A DNA stretch of 64,000 nucleotides from positions 24,277,001 through 24,341,000 of the forward strand of contig CM059587.1 in assembly GCA_030407085.1 (NCBI GenBank). The letters run 5' to 3'. The DNA is from Trichopria drosophilae (taxonomy: Eukaryota; Arthropoda; Insecta; Hymenoptera; Diapriidae). The notes under the pieces were generated by a model. It was not told where the DNA came from and searched no databases. It saw nothing but the letters and a program-made list of their open reading frames with translations. This document shows, one piece after another, positions 36,241-56,019 of the stretch (the stretch's first letter is position 1; every line of letters begins with the position of its first letter). A program made the position numbers and the translations under genes.

Positions 36241-36364
36241 ACATTATTTGTCAAGGGCGCAATTATCGATCATTGACGATTGTGAAGTTTGTCGCCCGAA
36301 CGAAGCGAGGGTAATATTCACATTCGTCGGAGATCGATATTTCGCCCGTGACTAATAATGAATG
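36241..36364. mobile_element. Foldback element, about 125 bp
   Basis: The left arm is 36241-36286 and the right arm 36317-36364. Matching blocks include ATTATTTGTCA-GGGCG with its partner, ATCGATC, GACGA and TGTGAA. The loop carries CGAACGAAGCGAGGG, close to the GAGCGAAGCGAG core of the ACTAGTGTTGG repeats. A further partly palindromic stretch of similar words (CTCGATAATTCG ... AGAAATCGAG) follows at about 36390-36433. Confidence 0.7.
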
Positions 36365-36569
36365 TTTTGATTCGATTGTCGTAGGACTCGATAATTCGTG
36401 GTCGAAGGTTTCGCCCTAGGCCGAGAAATCGAGTTTTACGGCCGGAGGAAAAAAAATCCATTAACGGATGTAATAGGAAGCAAATAATACAAAATCCTTA
36501 TTTCGAATTGACCGAGGATTAACATGAAACTCATTTATTGAGGTAAAGCAGGATATAATTTTTTTACAA

Positions 36570-36790
36570 AATCGTTCTGGGAATAGATTAAGTGGTAGTT
36601 CTTCTGATGTAAGTTTGATTCAGTTTGATCAATATAGGTTAGTAATAGAAATTGAATGTTGATTGACCTTTTAGGATCTAAATTTTAGATAAAATCACTG
36701 GAAAATAGATTAAGTGGTAGCGTTTTTTATGTAAATCTAATTTAGTTTAATCTATTTAGATTATTAATAAAAATAATACTTTCTGTACAT
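36570..36790 (+). repeat. Two diverged tandem units of about 125 bp
   Basis: Both units contain GAAAATAGATTAAGTGGTAG or a close variant, then TATGTAA-T-TAAT-AGTTTAATC and a TTA-TAATA-AAAT end (near 36575-36655 and 36700-36780). A third, inverted and weaker version may lie at 36790-36860. Confidence 0.6.
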
Positions 36791-38069
36791 ACAAATCTAA
36801 CCAGATTAGCCACTTTAGCAGATCTAAATCTGTAAACCTACAATCTATTATTAACAGCTCAAACGGATACCTGCATACTAACCAAGTAAGTTAATGTATT
36901 AAATAAATTTTTCAGTTAAATTATTATATTAAATAATTTTAATATTAAATCAATAGGAGAATATTTCCGATTGAGAATAAAACTGAGTAAACCATAAACT
37001 GTGCATGTAAAAAATTATCCACGAAAGTAAAAAGTATCCTTTGATATGTCACAAGTATAGCCGCGGTTTAAGGGACAAATAACTGTTTTATTTCGATTAT
37101 TGGAGCGTAAACTAACGCTCATTATTTTTCTGAAATTTGTTAAGTTTCAAGCGCTTGGTTCGAGAGATTAATCCGCCACTAAAAGCTCATTTTACGATTA
37201 CCGCGTAAAACGAACTTTTCAACTGGCACCAGTGTCACTCTTCCGTGAATAATTGACTGATAATGACAGCTGAATTTTAAAAGGGGAATGATTACCGAGG
37301 AAATGAAAATTAATTGCAATATGGTTTACGTCGAATGACTTTTGTGCAAACGCTCTGTAATTGGTGATTTCAAATAATTTCCGTTTGCAATAGTAATTTG
37401 TAAGCTTATAAATACGAATCAATCCAGAGCAATTCAAAATATATTAGGAATTCAAGTTATGTTAGGAATATCTAGTAAAGATTAAAGATATAGATAAAAT
37501 ATATATGAGCTGTATTTAATTAAATCAGAATTATAAAGAAATTTTGAGACAGCATAAACATAGCCTCTAGTGCATAGATAATTTTTAGTAGTGTAGAGAA
37601 GTAAGAACATAATTATAGGAAAATCTATTGTAGATAGTAGAAAAACAAAGCAGAAATATATAAGTTGATTCGATTTCAGTTTATCATCATGTAAGTATTC
37701 ACAAATAACGATTATTAATTTCGATGCATTACGATGAAAGTAACAAAATGGTATATTATATATATAATATACGTTTCGTTTTGACAGAAATTGAGCCCGT
37801 GGGGAGTCGTTAAAAATCAAAAAATAAGCGAAACACACGCTTTAGCAATGCCAAATCCATTTTTCACCTGTTTTCTGTTTTTTAACGTCTCCCCTCGGAC
37901 TCAATTTTTATCAAAATGAAACGTATGAGGGGACGAATTCTTTGCCTTTTACGGAAATGAGTTAAACGCAAAAAACTGAAAAAAAAACATTTTTACGTTT
38001 TTAGGTCGATAACTGGCTAAATATACATTGCAGGTCATATGCTCTATAAGGTAAGTTGTAGCGCTATAA
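36791..38069. other. AT-rich DNA, nothing recognised
   Basis: The longest frame (37482-37838, minus) is aromatic- and isoleucine-rich with no motif. Nothing else is recognised. Confidence 0.45.
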
Positions 38070-38109
38070 AAAACCTTCAAAATCAGTCATCATTCGTTAA
38101 AGTAACATA

Positions 38110-38280
38110 ATAACGAGCCGAGTTATTGCAAAAAAACTATTATTTTTTTTTTAAACTTCAATGGCTCGCCACTCAAACTCTGAGCTTCAGATTCAATTTT
38201 GGTATGAAACTTTCTGGCTCAAAATGATGTTACTATTCACCCCCTGCAATATTATGTGGGAGTTCTGGGACACCCTGTAT
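38110..38280. mobile_element. Probable end of an interspersed element (ACACCCTGTAT terminus)
   Basis: The terminal words GGGACACCCTGTATATATA (ending near 38287) match a terminus I recall as widespread in arthropod repeats (read in reverse: CAGGGTGTCCC). The right side of the next foldback ends in a similar ACCCTGTATATATATA. No coding sequence was identified. This rests partly on recollection and is uncertain. Confidence 0.3.
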
Positions 38281-38287
38281 ATATATA

Positions 38288-39027
38288 GGTCATCGAAAAG
38301 TATCGGACCCCCCTAATACCTTCAGTTAGAATGCACTTAGGAGAAAATGTCCAATAGCAAAGTTGTATGGTTTCAAGCGGGGAGTAAGATGATGACCTTG
38401 ACTTTGACCTTGACCACGTCCTTCAAGGTCATTTCAAAGTCAATCTTATTTTTTTAAATAGAACCCCCTACATTTTATTGCATATTCTTATAGCTTATCT
38501 CGAGAGCTTTCCAAAACACTATAATAAAATATTTTTTTATTAAGTACTTTTTGAGTTATAAAGGTTTGAAGTTAACAATTTGTTAAGTGGTGTGCGAGTA
38601 TTAGGGGGATCCGATTAATGTATTTTCTTTAAACCAATTAATTGGTCTCATTATTCCGCACACAAAAGTATTAAGGTTATGATTACTGAAAACTAAATAA
38701 TATTTTACAAGATATTCTACATTTTGTGTCAAAAAATTGTTAACTTCAAACCTTTATAACTCAAAAAGTACTTAATAAAAAAATATTTTATTATAGTGTT
38801 TTGGAAAGCTCTCGAGATAAGCTATAAGAATATGCAATAAAATGTAGGGGGTTCTATTTAAAAAAATAAGATTGACTTTGAAATGACCTTGAAGGACATG
38901 GTCAAGGTCAAAGTCAAGGTCATCATCTTACTCCCCGCTTGAAACCATACAACTTTGCTATTGGACATTTTCTCCTAAGTGCATTCTAACTGAAGATATT
39001 AGGGGGGTCCGATACTTTTCGATGACC
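38288..39027. mobile_element. Near-perfect foldback element with clustered TCAAGGTCA sites
   Basis: The arms 38288-38581 and 38734-39027 are almost identical reverse complements (about 294 bp, with only scattered differences, such as CACGTC/CATGTC), around a loop of about 150 bp. They start GGTCATCGAAAAGTATCGGA. Each arm contains three TCAAGGTCA nonamers in either orientation (38393-38401, 38405-38413, 38423-38431 in the left arm; 38884-38892, 38902-38910, 38914-38922 in the right). This is the extended half-site known for FTZ-F1- and ERR-type nuclear receptors. The low arm divergence suggests a young insertion or ongoing conversion. Confidence 0.85.
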
Positions 39028-39356
39028 CTGTATATATATATATCACATATGATTTGCTAATTAAGGCTCCGTATGCTATAACAGATTATGCGCTCGAAGG
39101 CTATATACGGCGGGAGAGTGGTAAATGTTCCTAAAACCGATTTTGAAAAATCTTTAAAAGAATTTTATGATGAACAATTTTTTCCTGTGACATTTTAAAA
39201 ATTTTTTTAAACTTTAAACTTTTGTAAGATGTAACTAGAAACTGTAAAAAATAGTTGTGCTAGGACTTAAACCCGGAACCTTTCCGATTGCCGCGTATAA
39301 TCGAACTTTACGCCCTTGTATCAAAATCTACCATTTTCAATGTACACACAGTACCT
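39028..39356. other. AT-rich DNA; weak tRNA-like and GTGCGTAAA-like traces
   Basis: On the minus strand around 39250-39300 a GGGTTTAAGTCC word sits where a B box would be, but no A box is found. ATCGAACTTTACGCCCTTGTAT (39299-39320) loosely recalls the GTGCGTAAA family. Neither is strong enough to call. Confidence 0.3.
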
Positions 39357-39758
39357 CCCAGATAGGAAGGCGTGAGTCTCATGCGAGGTTTATATATGAG
39401 ATCTCATTTGTGAGTTCGTATATGAGTTCACATGAGACTTCCAGTGAGAGTTTAGTGCATTGCATAAGCGCGAAAAATCTCCGATTCTACGCGTAAATGA
39501 GTGTTCTATGATACCTGCATAGTGTTCTCTATGATTGGCTAATAGGTTTAATGGCTAATCAATTGGCGTTGCGTTGAATGCGCGGTTAGTGGTTTGCGCA
39601 TGCGCATATTTTGAGTGAAAGGTAATCTCATTTATGATTCTCCAATCGCTCTCCATGTGAACCACCCAATAGCACTCATATGCACACTCATAAATGAGAT
39701 TTACTCTCGCTTATGAATGCACATGGAGAGCGATGTGAGACTCGCGTTGATATCTGGG
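39357..39758. mobile_element. MITE with CCCAGATA ends, copy 1
   Basis: It begins CCCAGATAGGAAGGCGTGAG and ends with the complement-like CTCGCGTTGATATCTGGG. Many ACTCATATATGAG-type near-palindromes (CTCATTTGTGAG, ATATGAGTTC, CTCATAAATGAG) fill the subterminal parts, and the middle carries GCGCATGCGCA. There is no transposase. The ends resemble those of the 20-kb foldback element (CCCAGACAGC). Confidence 0.7.
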
Positions 39759-39764
39759 TAGATG

Positions 39765-40135
39765 CCCAGATAGCAACGTGACTTCATATAGGGTGCATAA
39801 TGACACTCATAAATGAGTGCTATATGTGTCCTCAAATCGCCTGACAATTGTCACTCACGTATGAGTTTTGCTTTATGAAGGAATTCGCGCATGCGCAAAC
39901 CGTTAACGTTCTGTCGCATAAGCGTTCCATCCGACGGCTATTTGTTACCGACTTATACCTTTAGCCAATCATTACAAGTATCAAAATGTTCTCATTTAAG
40001 CGTGAAAGAGGAGACTTTTCGCACTTGCGCAATACATTAATCTCACACCTGTAGTCTCATGTTAACTCATATACGCCCTCACAAATGAGATCTCAAATGT
40101 GAGGACATAGTGAGACTCACGCCTTGCTATCTGGG
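39765..40135. mobile_element. MITE with CCCAGATAGCAA ends, copy 2
   Basis: It begins CCCAGATAGCAACGTGACTT six bases after copy 1 and ends CTCACGCCTTGCTATCTGGG. It shares the CTCATAAATGAG-type words and a GCGCATGCGCAA block with copy 1 but differs in length and order, so it is a sister element rather than a simple tandem duplication. Confidence 0.7.
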
Positions 40136-43100
40136 TGTTAATAAGATGTGCTTGATAAACTTAATAAATAAAAAGTGATACCAGCAGCTGCTTCTCTGTT
40201 TTATATCACAACAATAACGATGATAATATATATTTAATTCTTATACTGATAATTCCATTAGGATACATTTGTTTTCCGGTTCACTTGTGACTTCATAACT
40301 TTACTAAAAGCTGATATGTAGACGTAGAATGAAGTGACTTAAACAATAAAAAGGCGAGTTTTTAATTGCAATTATAAAACAAAAAAAAATTAAAACCGGA
40401 CCAATCGCTAAGGTCAAATCTGTACAGACGACATTTAAGAATGGCAAAACAATTACGTGGATAAATTATGTACTTTATAGAGAATTTTAAAAACCATCAT
40501 AGTCTAGAATACTGAGTGAAGTTATCAACCGATGTGATGTATAATCGTTTTCTGAACGAGAGAAAGGAAACAAGTTTACACTTGAAATTTATTATTATTT
40601 GATAATATGTAATATCGTCCAGTATAATAGAAGATATCCTAGTGATTGCCATATGAAGTATGAATCTAATGTCAAGATCTTGGAAATAAAAGTCCTATAC
40701 CATTTCTAATGATCCCAGTTTTTGCGCTAGTATCGTGAAAATATTTTATATTTTAACACTAACATTTACGCTCATATTACAAGTAAGTTCTTGTTATAGA
40801 AAGAAATACTCAGGAACAAAATAACTTTATAATACGTCCGCATACGTATACCATCGAACAAATATGTCACGTATCGGTTTCTCTCAATCGTCTTGCCATT
40901 AAGTCTAATCCACTAGGAGGTTCCGTGTATTCATCGAAAACTTGAGACGCCCACGACCGTCAATTTCGATTTGGGAGACGAACGATGTTGAATAGGACTA
41001 CGGTCTTAAAAGCATTGGATAATAAATAAAGCCATTCGATATTTATCGTCGCGATATCAATCCATATCTGACATCGATTGGCCCAGGAGTCTATTCCTAA
41101 GGTATAAACGAGGCAAGACAGGCCACTTTAATTCCATGATAAACCATTTATGCCTGGACTTATCCGCCGTTGCCTCCCTGGGATCCCATTTTGAGAAGCT
41201 CCGAACGAGCGCAATCGTAATGGCGTTATTGGTATTGTGCAGTCTATAAAATTGTTAGTTACGAGTTTAGTCGTACAACAGCGTTCTTTCTAATTCGATA
41301 AATAATTCCTACAAAAGAAATATTCATTGATAGTAAGTTATATGTGAACTACACAAGATTAATAACTGTAATAATGACAGTTTTTCCATTATCAGTCGTC
41401 AAACTCGCAACACAAATTTTTACCAATATAGGTACCCAAATGATATCACAGTATTGTTTAAATAAAAGACGGCGACGCGAAACAAATACATTGTTAATAA
41501 ACTTAGTCAATCGTGTTTTCGTAAATCTTTTTTTACATACCAATACATAGCTTTTTCTTTATCAGATTAAAGAATGTACAACACGAAGAAGAAAATATCC
41601 TCTAATATTTAGTACCTCTACCTTCATATCAATTAGCAATTTTTAATTGTTTAATTCTATTGCGTACATTTTAATGCAATTTTTACCATCCATTCTTTGA
41701 AAACTTTTTGAACATTTTTAAAGTATGTCCTTACTTTACCATCCTAAGATAGCAAAAATGACTATAATATTTTTATCCATTTATTTACTATACGTCCTGG
41801 TTTTTAGCATACAAGCAAATTAACCCAAATGACTGATAACACTAAAGGAATGACTGGCGGGATCTGGAAAGAAATTGAGTTGACAATATTATAGGACTGA
41901 TTTCGCTGACCATCGTTAATTAAGAGTATCGGTGCACGGAACTCTTCGTGGTAAATCGCATTCGAATAATTATCCTTGGTAGCAATCCCGTAACCAGCTG
42001 CATTCGTATTAACGAAACTTTGTCCGATCCTATTCCAAGTTCTTATTTTCCGGAGCGAGAGTTATTCGTCTCTCGACCGAACTCTGCTGATCGAGCTGGT
42101 CCGCGGAATTGCTCTGTATATCTGCTGTTAGCTTACTTCCGAGGTACAGATTGAAGGAGTGAGGTGTTCGGCGAGAAACCGTCAGGAAGCAACAGAGACA
42201 CTGACACTGAACAACGGTCAACCGACAGAGAGATAAAGAAAATAGAAGCTGTTTCAAAAGAGAAGGATAAAGAGATCAAATAAAGTCCGGACCGAAGCGA
42301 GACAGTGAGAAAACAAACGGCGAATTTACTGTGAGTAGTAAGAAAGGGGCCGAGGAGAAAAGGAGACTTCGCAAATGCGAGAAAGATGGGGCTAAAGCAA
42401 GACTCAAGACGAAATTCAAAGTCCAAATAAGGTAGTAGGTTCACAATGAAGTTCAGGTTCTAACACGAAAATCCTTTCATATACCTTTTGAAACATGCTT
42501 GTTTGCACGTACCTGATGACTACGATATTAGTGTCCGACTTTTGAGTTGACTGCTTCACAGTTTCACTTTATCGCATTTTAATTGGATTTTTTGTTTTAT
42601 AGGTATCCGCTAATTATTGTGCACCATGCTTCGCAGTTTATTTACGCGATACGAATATAACAGCAATAACAATAATAACAAATATATAAAACACTTTGCT
42701 TATAAACAAATTCAGATCCAAACCTCAAATATATCTAAGATATTTCGATGATATATGTATATTAATATCATACCCAAGCAATAAAGAAGATTTGATTTCA
42801 ACAGCCGGGTAGAATTGGCCCGATTTGGTCAGAGTAGACAAAAAAATCCAGTCTAGTTAAGCCGATTGCAACTATGGACGCTGGACTAGCCCAAGGTGAA
42901 TACTGTATTTTTTCACTTCTTTGCTATTTTACGTATTTATATCATGAGAGTTTCGGCCTTTTTATCTTCTTAACCATCCATGCTTTAAAAGCTTGAATTG
43001 GTCATAAAATAGAACGAGGCCCTTTCGAAATATCTTAACAGATTACTGTGCTTAAATGCCATGCAATTTTCCTCAGTGTGGACGGATTCTGATCATATCC

Positions 43101-46100
43101 CGGCTAGTACCTCAAATCTGACCGGGCGGCAGTCGGATAACGGTGACGAGAGAACACAACCACAGTCACCCGGCTGGATACCGGTCAGAATCCGCGGTTG
43201 AAAATTCTACTTCAAAAAAATCAAAGATTAATCGTATTACCTTTATTAAGGAGATTAAAGTTGATAACCCGATTAATGTCTTAGATTTCAAACTGATTAG
43301 GAAAGAAAATAGATACGTCAATACACATTATTGATATCATAAAAATACTTGGTTTAGTCGATGTATCAATTTTTTCCCGAACCATGCAAATGTAACATAC
43401 AAAATTAATGCTGCATATGGGCTTATTGATAGTGTCATTATATTATCAGAAGTGCGCTTTGGAACAAAAAAATCTGAATATTATTACAAATATATTATGC
43501 AAACAATCCTACTTAAATTATCGAAAATTTCATATGTAAACACACGAATTTAATAATCGAAAAAATTCTAAAAACTTCATCTATTCCATATGTATATCTA
43601 TAGTACTAATTAAAAAAATTAAATCCAAAGTGACAAAGGAAAGTATATTGTTAATTTCGAAATTTGTTGTATGATCTTCATGTTGCCTGGTGTAATTAAA
43701 ATTGCGTAATTATTGTACATCGTTGTGAAAATTCACCATATCCAACTTCGGAAAATGCCAACAAATTTTAATTTAATCATACTATATATCGGAACCAAGA
43801 CTTTATATCGAATATGAAATACAAATTTTACAGCGTGCAATTTTACATGGAGAAAATGTACAGGATCATGTGTAAAATTTAGTTGATTCACTTTAAAAAT
43901 GTTATACATTCCAAATAGTACAATTTCTATTGTTTTGTAAACATAAACTTTTTACAATCAGTGAATGTATCAAATTTCATGTACGTAATACTGTACATTT
44001 TCAAATTATTTGATTTTATTTTCTACTAACTATAACCTTTACCCATCCAGCACAGTTCCGCTCGGTCGACAAACTGCTCGTGGAACCACCTACTTTGCGC
44101 ACTCGTATCGTAATATATTATTTTAGAAGATTTATATTTTAAACGCAAAAATGGTAGAAATAAGGCGTTTTTACTTGTTTTGATCTTGAATTTGACTTTG
44201 GTGCCAATTTTCACTGTGATATTCGTATTCAGCGCACCAAATTACGCCGGCAAGCACGGTTTCAAAGAGATTAAAAGCTTGGAATTTTTGAAATATTATT
44301 CAAATCTTATTACATAAACTATAAAAAATACAAAAAATGCTCCGGCTTCACAAATTCCAATATTTTTCGATGGTTCTTCTTCATTTAAATTTTCAACCCA
44401 TTAATAGGAAATAAAGGTACCGATTTTTGTAAATTTGAATTTCCAAAATAGATGGTTCAAAGAAAAAATGAAAATAGTTCTTGTAATAAGTAATTTGTGT
44501 TCTTTGCAATTTACACATTTAAAACAGTAAAACACAAACAATGTAAATAAAGAAATATTTATCGGAAGGCCGTTTTTTATTCAATGAATAGTATAGACCG
44601 ATCAAAACATTTTTCTATTGTCAACTAGTGTATTCTTGTATATTTCGACATGAAACCTGCCTAATAACGAACTGCATTGAAAGTTGTAACCTTACAGCAA
44701 TGATTTAATATTTATAGAAATAAGACCACTTTAAAGCAATAATTTATCTCCTTTAGTATCAGTTCTAAGAAGTCGATTTACTGAAAATTAATTACCAATA
44801 TTTTTATTGCAGTTTTCGTGTTCTTATTTTTAGGTGTACTGAAGGTTCAGTTTCGAATCAAAATATCTAATTTAATATTGCTCTGTCCACATAAAATGTG
44901 AACTACCGTTTACCACGTTGAAATGGGTTGATATCAGCTTTTAGCGGTTGAAATTCGAAATATCATTTCTTATTATTCGCATAAGTGACAAATGCAACCT
45001 CTGAACAAAAATTTAGCTTTTGAAGTCCAAGGACGTGGGTTGGGTGTTGATGAGTAAGTGAACGAAGGAGTGAGTCAAGTCTTTGATTTATACACAAGAA
45101 AACGTGGTGTAAGTTATAACAGTCACATTTCAAAGCTCTTCCAGATTTGTCGTTTTTAAATTATAAACTAACTATAATATACGTGAACTTTTAATGGCTT
45201 GTAGTCGCTACGTGATTCTTTCGAAGCAATACGACATATGTAGTCAATTTTTGGAAGTTAAAAAATGTCAAATTGTGCCGTCATATCGACGTAAAAGAAT
45301 ATTCGTCTCTCAAAATTTAATTACGGGAAGTGTATGTTTATTTTAATTTTAATATCCTTTTTAGGCATATTACGAAGAAATATCGAACAAAAAATAAATT
45401 TATTACATAAATTATAAAAAATTGGTATGTAGTGTCACAGGGAAGGTTGGGGTTAATATTTTTTATTCAGAATAAATAAAAAAAAAGATCAGAGTTTTTC
45501 AAAATATAAGTGTTATTATATTTGAAAGAATATTGTTGAGACAATTATAACTGTGAAAACTACACCAAGAAAAAAAATAGCTAATAGATACCAATGATTA
45601 GTATATAATACCATGTCACATGGTAACAGATAGCAACCAGTAGTATCTAATATCTATGTGTTTTCTCACTGTACTTGTACAAAAACGAGAGGATAAAAAC
45701 AGCAGAACAGACCCAAATAACAAATTTTGCATTACATGAATGAAAATAATGCCTTTAGCATTAAATGAATATATTTCTAGAGAGTGCAACATGCGTAATA
45801 GAGCCATGCATTTAAAATGTAAAAATATAATCGCCGGTTTTTGTACTTGTAAGCATTGTGAATTTGAATAAATAATTCATAAACAATTAATAATCGTTTA
45901 ATTTTAAAAATCGTGTGGTTTACAATTTTATGTTAGGCTGACCATGCATTTTTTTCTTAATCTTCCAACTTGTGCCATTTAATAACCTACAAAAAGTGAC
46001 TTTTTTATTGTTCGTAAATCAGCTATAACACTTTTCTGGTATACGATAGGGAAAAATTTCTATGCCAAAAGTTACCAAAATTCATGATCTTTCGAGTGCT

Positions 46101-46500
46101 GCACAGTACGTTTTAAAATTCATTATTGAACAAATTCTTGAGCTAAATGAAAAAAAAACATGCCGACTTACGCCACTTTCCCCTATACTGATAATATCTA
46201 TCGATAAGTGACGTTATTTCAAAAATTCACCGACTTTGGGAAATTCACATGTCAATCGTGAGAATAGACAACATAAAATTTGATTTTTGTATGCTTGGAA
46301 TGTGGAATTCTTATTCGGTCTTGCGTCCTCCACAGGCTGTAGACACTTTTAAAATTACGTGTATGGCGAAGTTTTCAGTCCTAGTCGAGTCGCAGCATGA
46401 ATAATGAGCAGATGAGTTCACTCGATTAGAAAAATCCAGGTCCAAATTGCTTGAAGTGACCTGATCTAACGAAGACCTTCAAGAGCATATTTCTCCTACC
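40136..46500. other. Long stretch without recognised genes; two candidate conserved islands
   Basis: No gene or RNA gene is recognised. Balanced, non-repetitive sequence lies at about 40860-41240, and a purine-rich GAGAAA/GACACTGA stretch at about 42130-42450. The latter has open frames on the minus strand that are serine/leucine/phenylalanine-rich, as expected from purine-rich DNA read backwards. A partial inverted repeat, CGGATTCTGA with TCAGAATCCG, spans about 43083-43194. The remainder is plain AT-rich sequence. Confidence 0.45.
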
Positions 46501-47791
46501 TTAACGCGTTAAGGATCAAATGGACAATTTTGCGAGGGTGGTATTTTATATGAAATCGGATTTTTAAAAAAATCGGAACCAATTACATCTTACATAAAAT
46601 TGTTCGATATTTCCGAATCTGCCGATAAAAAATCAATCGAGCCCATTCCAAAAAAGTTATGCTTGGTTTTTCACAAAAAAATCAGATTTTTTTCACTGAC
46701 AAATATTATTTAATCGCCATTCTCATATCGAAAATGGTTGAGGAGACCATTGATCGGTGCAAATACCGCATCCACGAACCTTGAATTTTAAAATATGCAT
46801 AATAGCATTTTCAGAATAAAGTTGGAAACTTCCAAAATGGCGGCTAAAACACGAAAATATCAGCGAAAAGCTCCGGAATTTTTTATTCGAAAATGATAGA
46901 CTTTCAAAAAAAATGTTCTTGAACAAAAAGTTCTTAGAATTAATCAAAGAATACGCTCATATTTTTTTAGAATGTTTTGAACACTTTCCTTCATTTTCAA
47001 AACATAAGAAAAGTAACTAAAAAATTCTAAAAAAAATTGCGCTGTATTCTTTGATCAATTCTAAGAACTTTTTGTTCGGCAACGTATTTTGCGAAAGCCT
47101 ATCGGTTCCAAATAAGAAATTTCTGAATTTTTCAAAATATAGGGAAATAAGAATTTTTATTTAAAAATTATAGACTGACGGAAAAAATGTTGCGGAATAA
47201 AAAGTTATTTAAAATTGTGTAAAAAGAATACTCGGAAATTTTTTCAGAATTTTTCAAGACTCTTTCTAATTTTTCAAAATTTTACGTTTTTGAAAATGAA
47301 GAAAAGTGGTCAAAAAAATCAGAAAAAATTTCACCGCATTCTTTGATCAAGTCCAAGAACGTTTTGTTTAGCGACATTTTTTCCGACAGTCTATCATTTT
47401 AATACAGAGTTCCGGAGCTTTTCTCAGATATTTTCGTGTTTTAGCCGCCATTTTGGAAGTTTCCATCTGTATTTTGAAAATGATATCACGCACATTTCAA
47501 AAATAAGGTTCGTGAACGCGATATTTTCACCGATCAATGATCTCCTTAACCGTTTTCGATATGAGAATGCCGATTAAATAATATTTGTCAGTGAAAATTT
47601 TTTTTTGTGAAAAACCAAGCATAACTTTTTTGGAATGGGCTCAATTGATTTTTTATCGGCAGATTCGGAAATACCGAACAATTTTACGTAAGATGTAATT
47701 GGTTCCAATTTTTTAAAAATTCGGTTTGAAATAAAATACCTCCCTTGATGTCGACCACGCAAAATTGTCCATTTGGTCCTTAATGGGTTAA
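46501..47791. mobile_element. TTAA-flanked foldback element, 1.29 kb
   Basis: TTAA occurs at both borders (46501-46504 and 47788-47791), and the ends match: GCGTTAAGGATCAAATGGACA against the complement of TGTCCATTTGGTCCTTAATGG. The arms are about 450-480 bp long, including an AAAATGGCGGCTAAAACACG block and its partner. The centre repeats the same modules again in both orientations (TTAGAATTAATCAAAGAATAC at about 46934; its inverse near 47048 and 47336). There is no open frame of note. TTAA target sites and CCC/GGG-type ends suit the piggyBac group (family knowledge), and no transposase is present. Confidence 0.8.
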
Positions 47792-55240
<7,449 letters not shown>

Positions 55241-55254
55241 ATATATAATCCATT

Positions 55255-55680
55255 TTTTCCCGGGATTATCGTTGACTTTAGGAAGAAAATGCATAAAACC
55301 TTTTTTGTAGAGAATTTAATGCTCTATCTTTTTTGTTTGAAACATTTTTTATTAAAATCTGTATTTTTTAAAATAAATGCAAAAAACTAGGAAGAAACGT
55401 AATTGGGGCAAATGTTTTTTAGTAATGGACGGATAGATCTGCGCCAAAATCTAATCAGATATAAGTTATGCCAAGACACGTATTTTAAAAAAAGATTTAT
55501 GTCTTTACGCTTATCCGTACGCGAGTTATCGCGAGACAAAAAAAAATGCACGTACAAGATCACGGACACAAATTTTTTTATTGTTGAATTGGGGTCCTTA
55601 GGGTCTGAAACGTCGACATTTGATGAAAAACTATAGGGTAATTTTTATGCCCGAAGTAACCAAATTCAATACTTCGTCGA
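55255..55680 (+). repeat. Dispersed repeat family R1, copy 3 (longest)
   Basis: This is the longest copy. It joins the 5' part shared with 27370-27690 (minus) and the 3' part shared with 18326-18452 (plus). It starts just outside the 5' end of the LINE relic, near ATTATCGTTGACTTTA. A 77-codon frame (55403-55636) spans the part shared with copy 1, but the shared coding potential ends at a stop in both. Confidence 0.75.
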
Positions 55681-56019
55681 GACTTAGTCTGGGACGAAGT
55701 AATATTAGAAAAAGTAATATCCGTCACGAAATTTTTAAATTTTGTTCCTGGGTGCTCTCTAGTTAGAACTCTGGGGCTTCTCATCTCTCAAAATTTAGGG
55801 GATGAGAGTCCTAAATGTTCTTCGTTAGAATTGGAGGAGAGAAAAAGGGGGCTTGTGCCTGGGAGAGGGGGAAAGTGGACGGAAAATGAGTGCGTATCTT
55901 CCAGATACAGCGAAATCACGTTGATAATTACAGCTAAATGCAATAATATTAACTTATTATATTAACGATTGGGCAAATAAAAAAAAAAGGTGCGTATCAA
56001 CTTCAATGCACCGTAGTTT
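55681..56019. other. Nothing recognised
   Basis: Mixed-composition sequence with a GAGAGG/GGGGGAAAG patch near 55840-55875. No gene or RNA gene is recognised. Confidence 0.4.

Noticed and set aside
39240..39300. Possible tRNA or SINE on the minus strand
   Set aside because: A B-box-like GGGTTTAAGTCC is present, but no A box lies at the right distance and no stems form.
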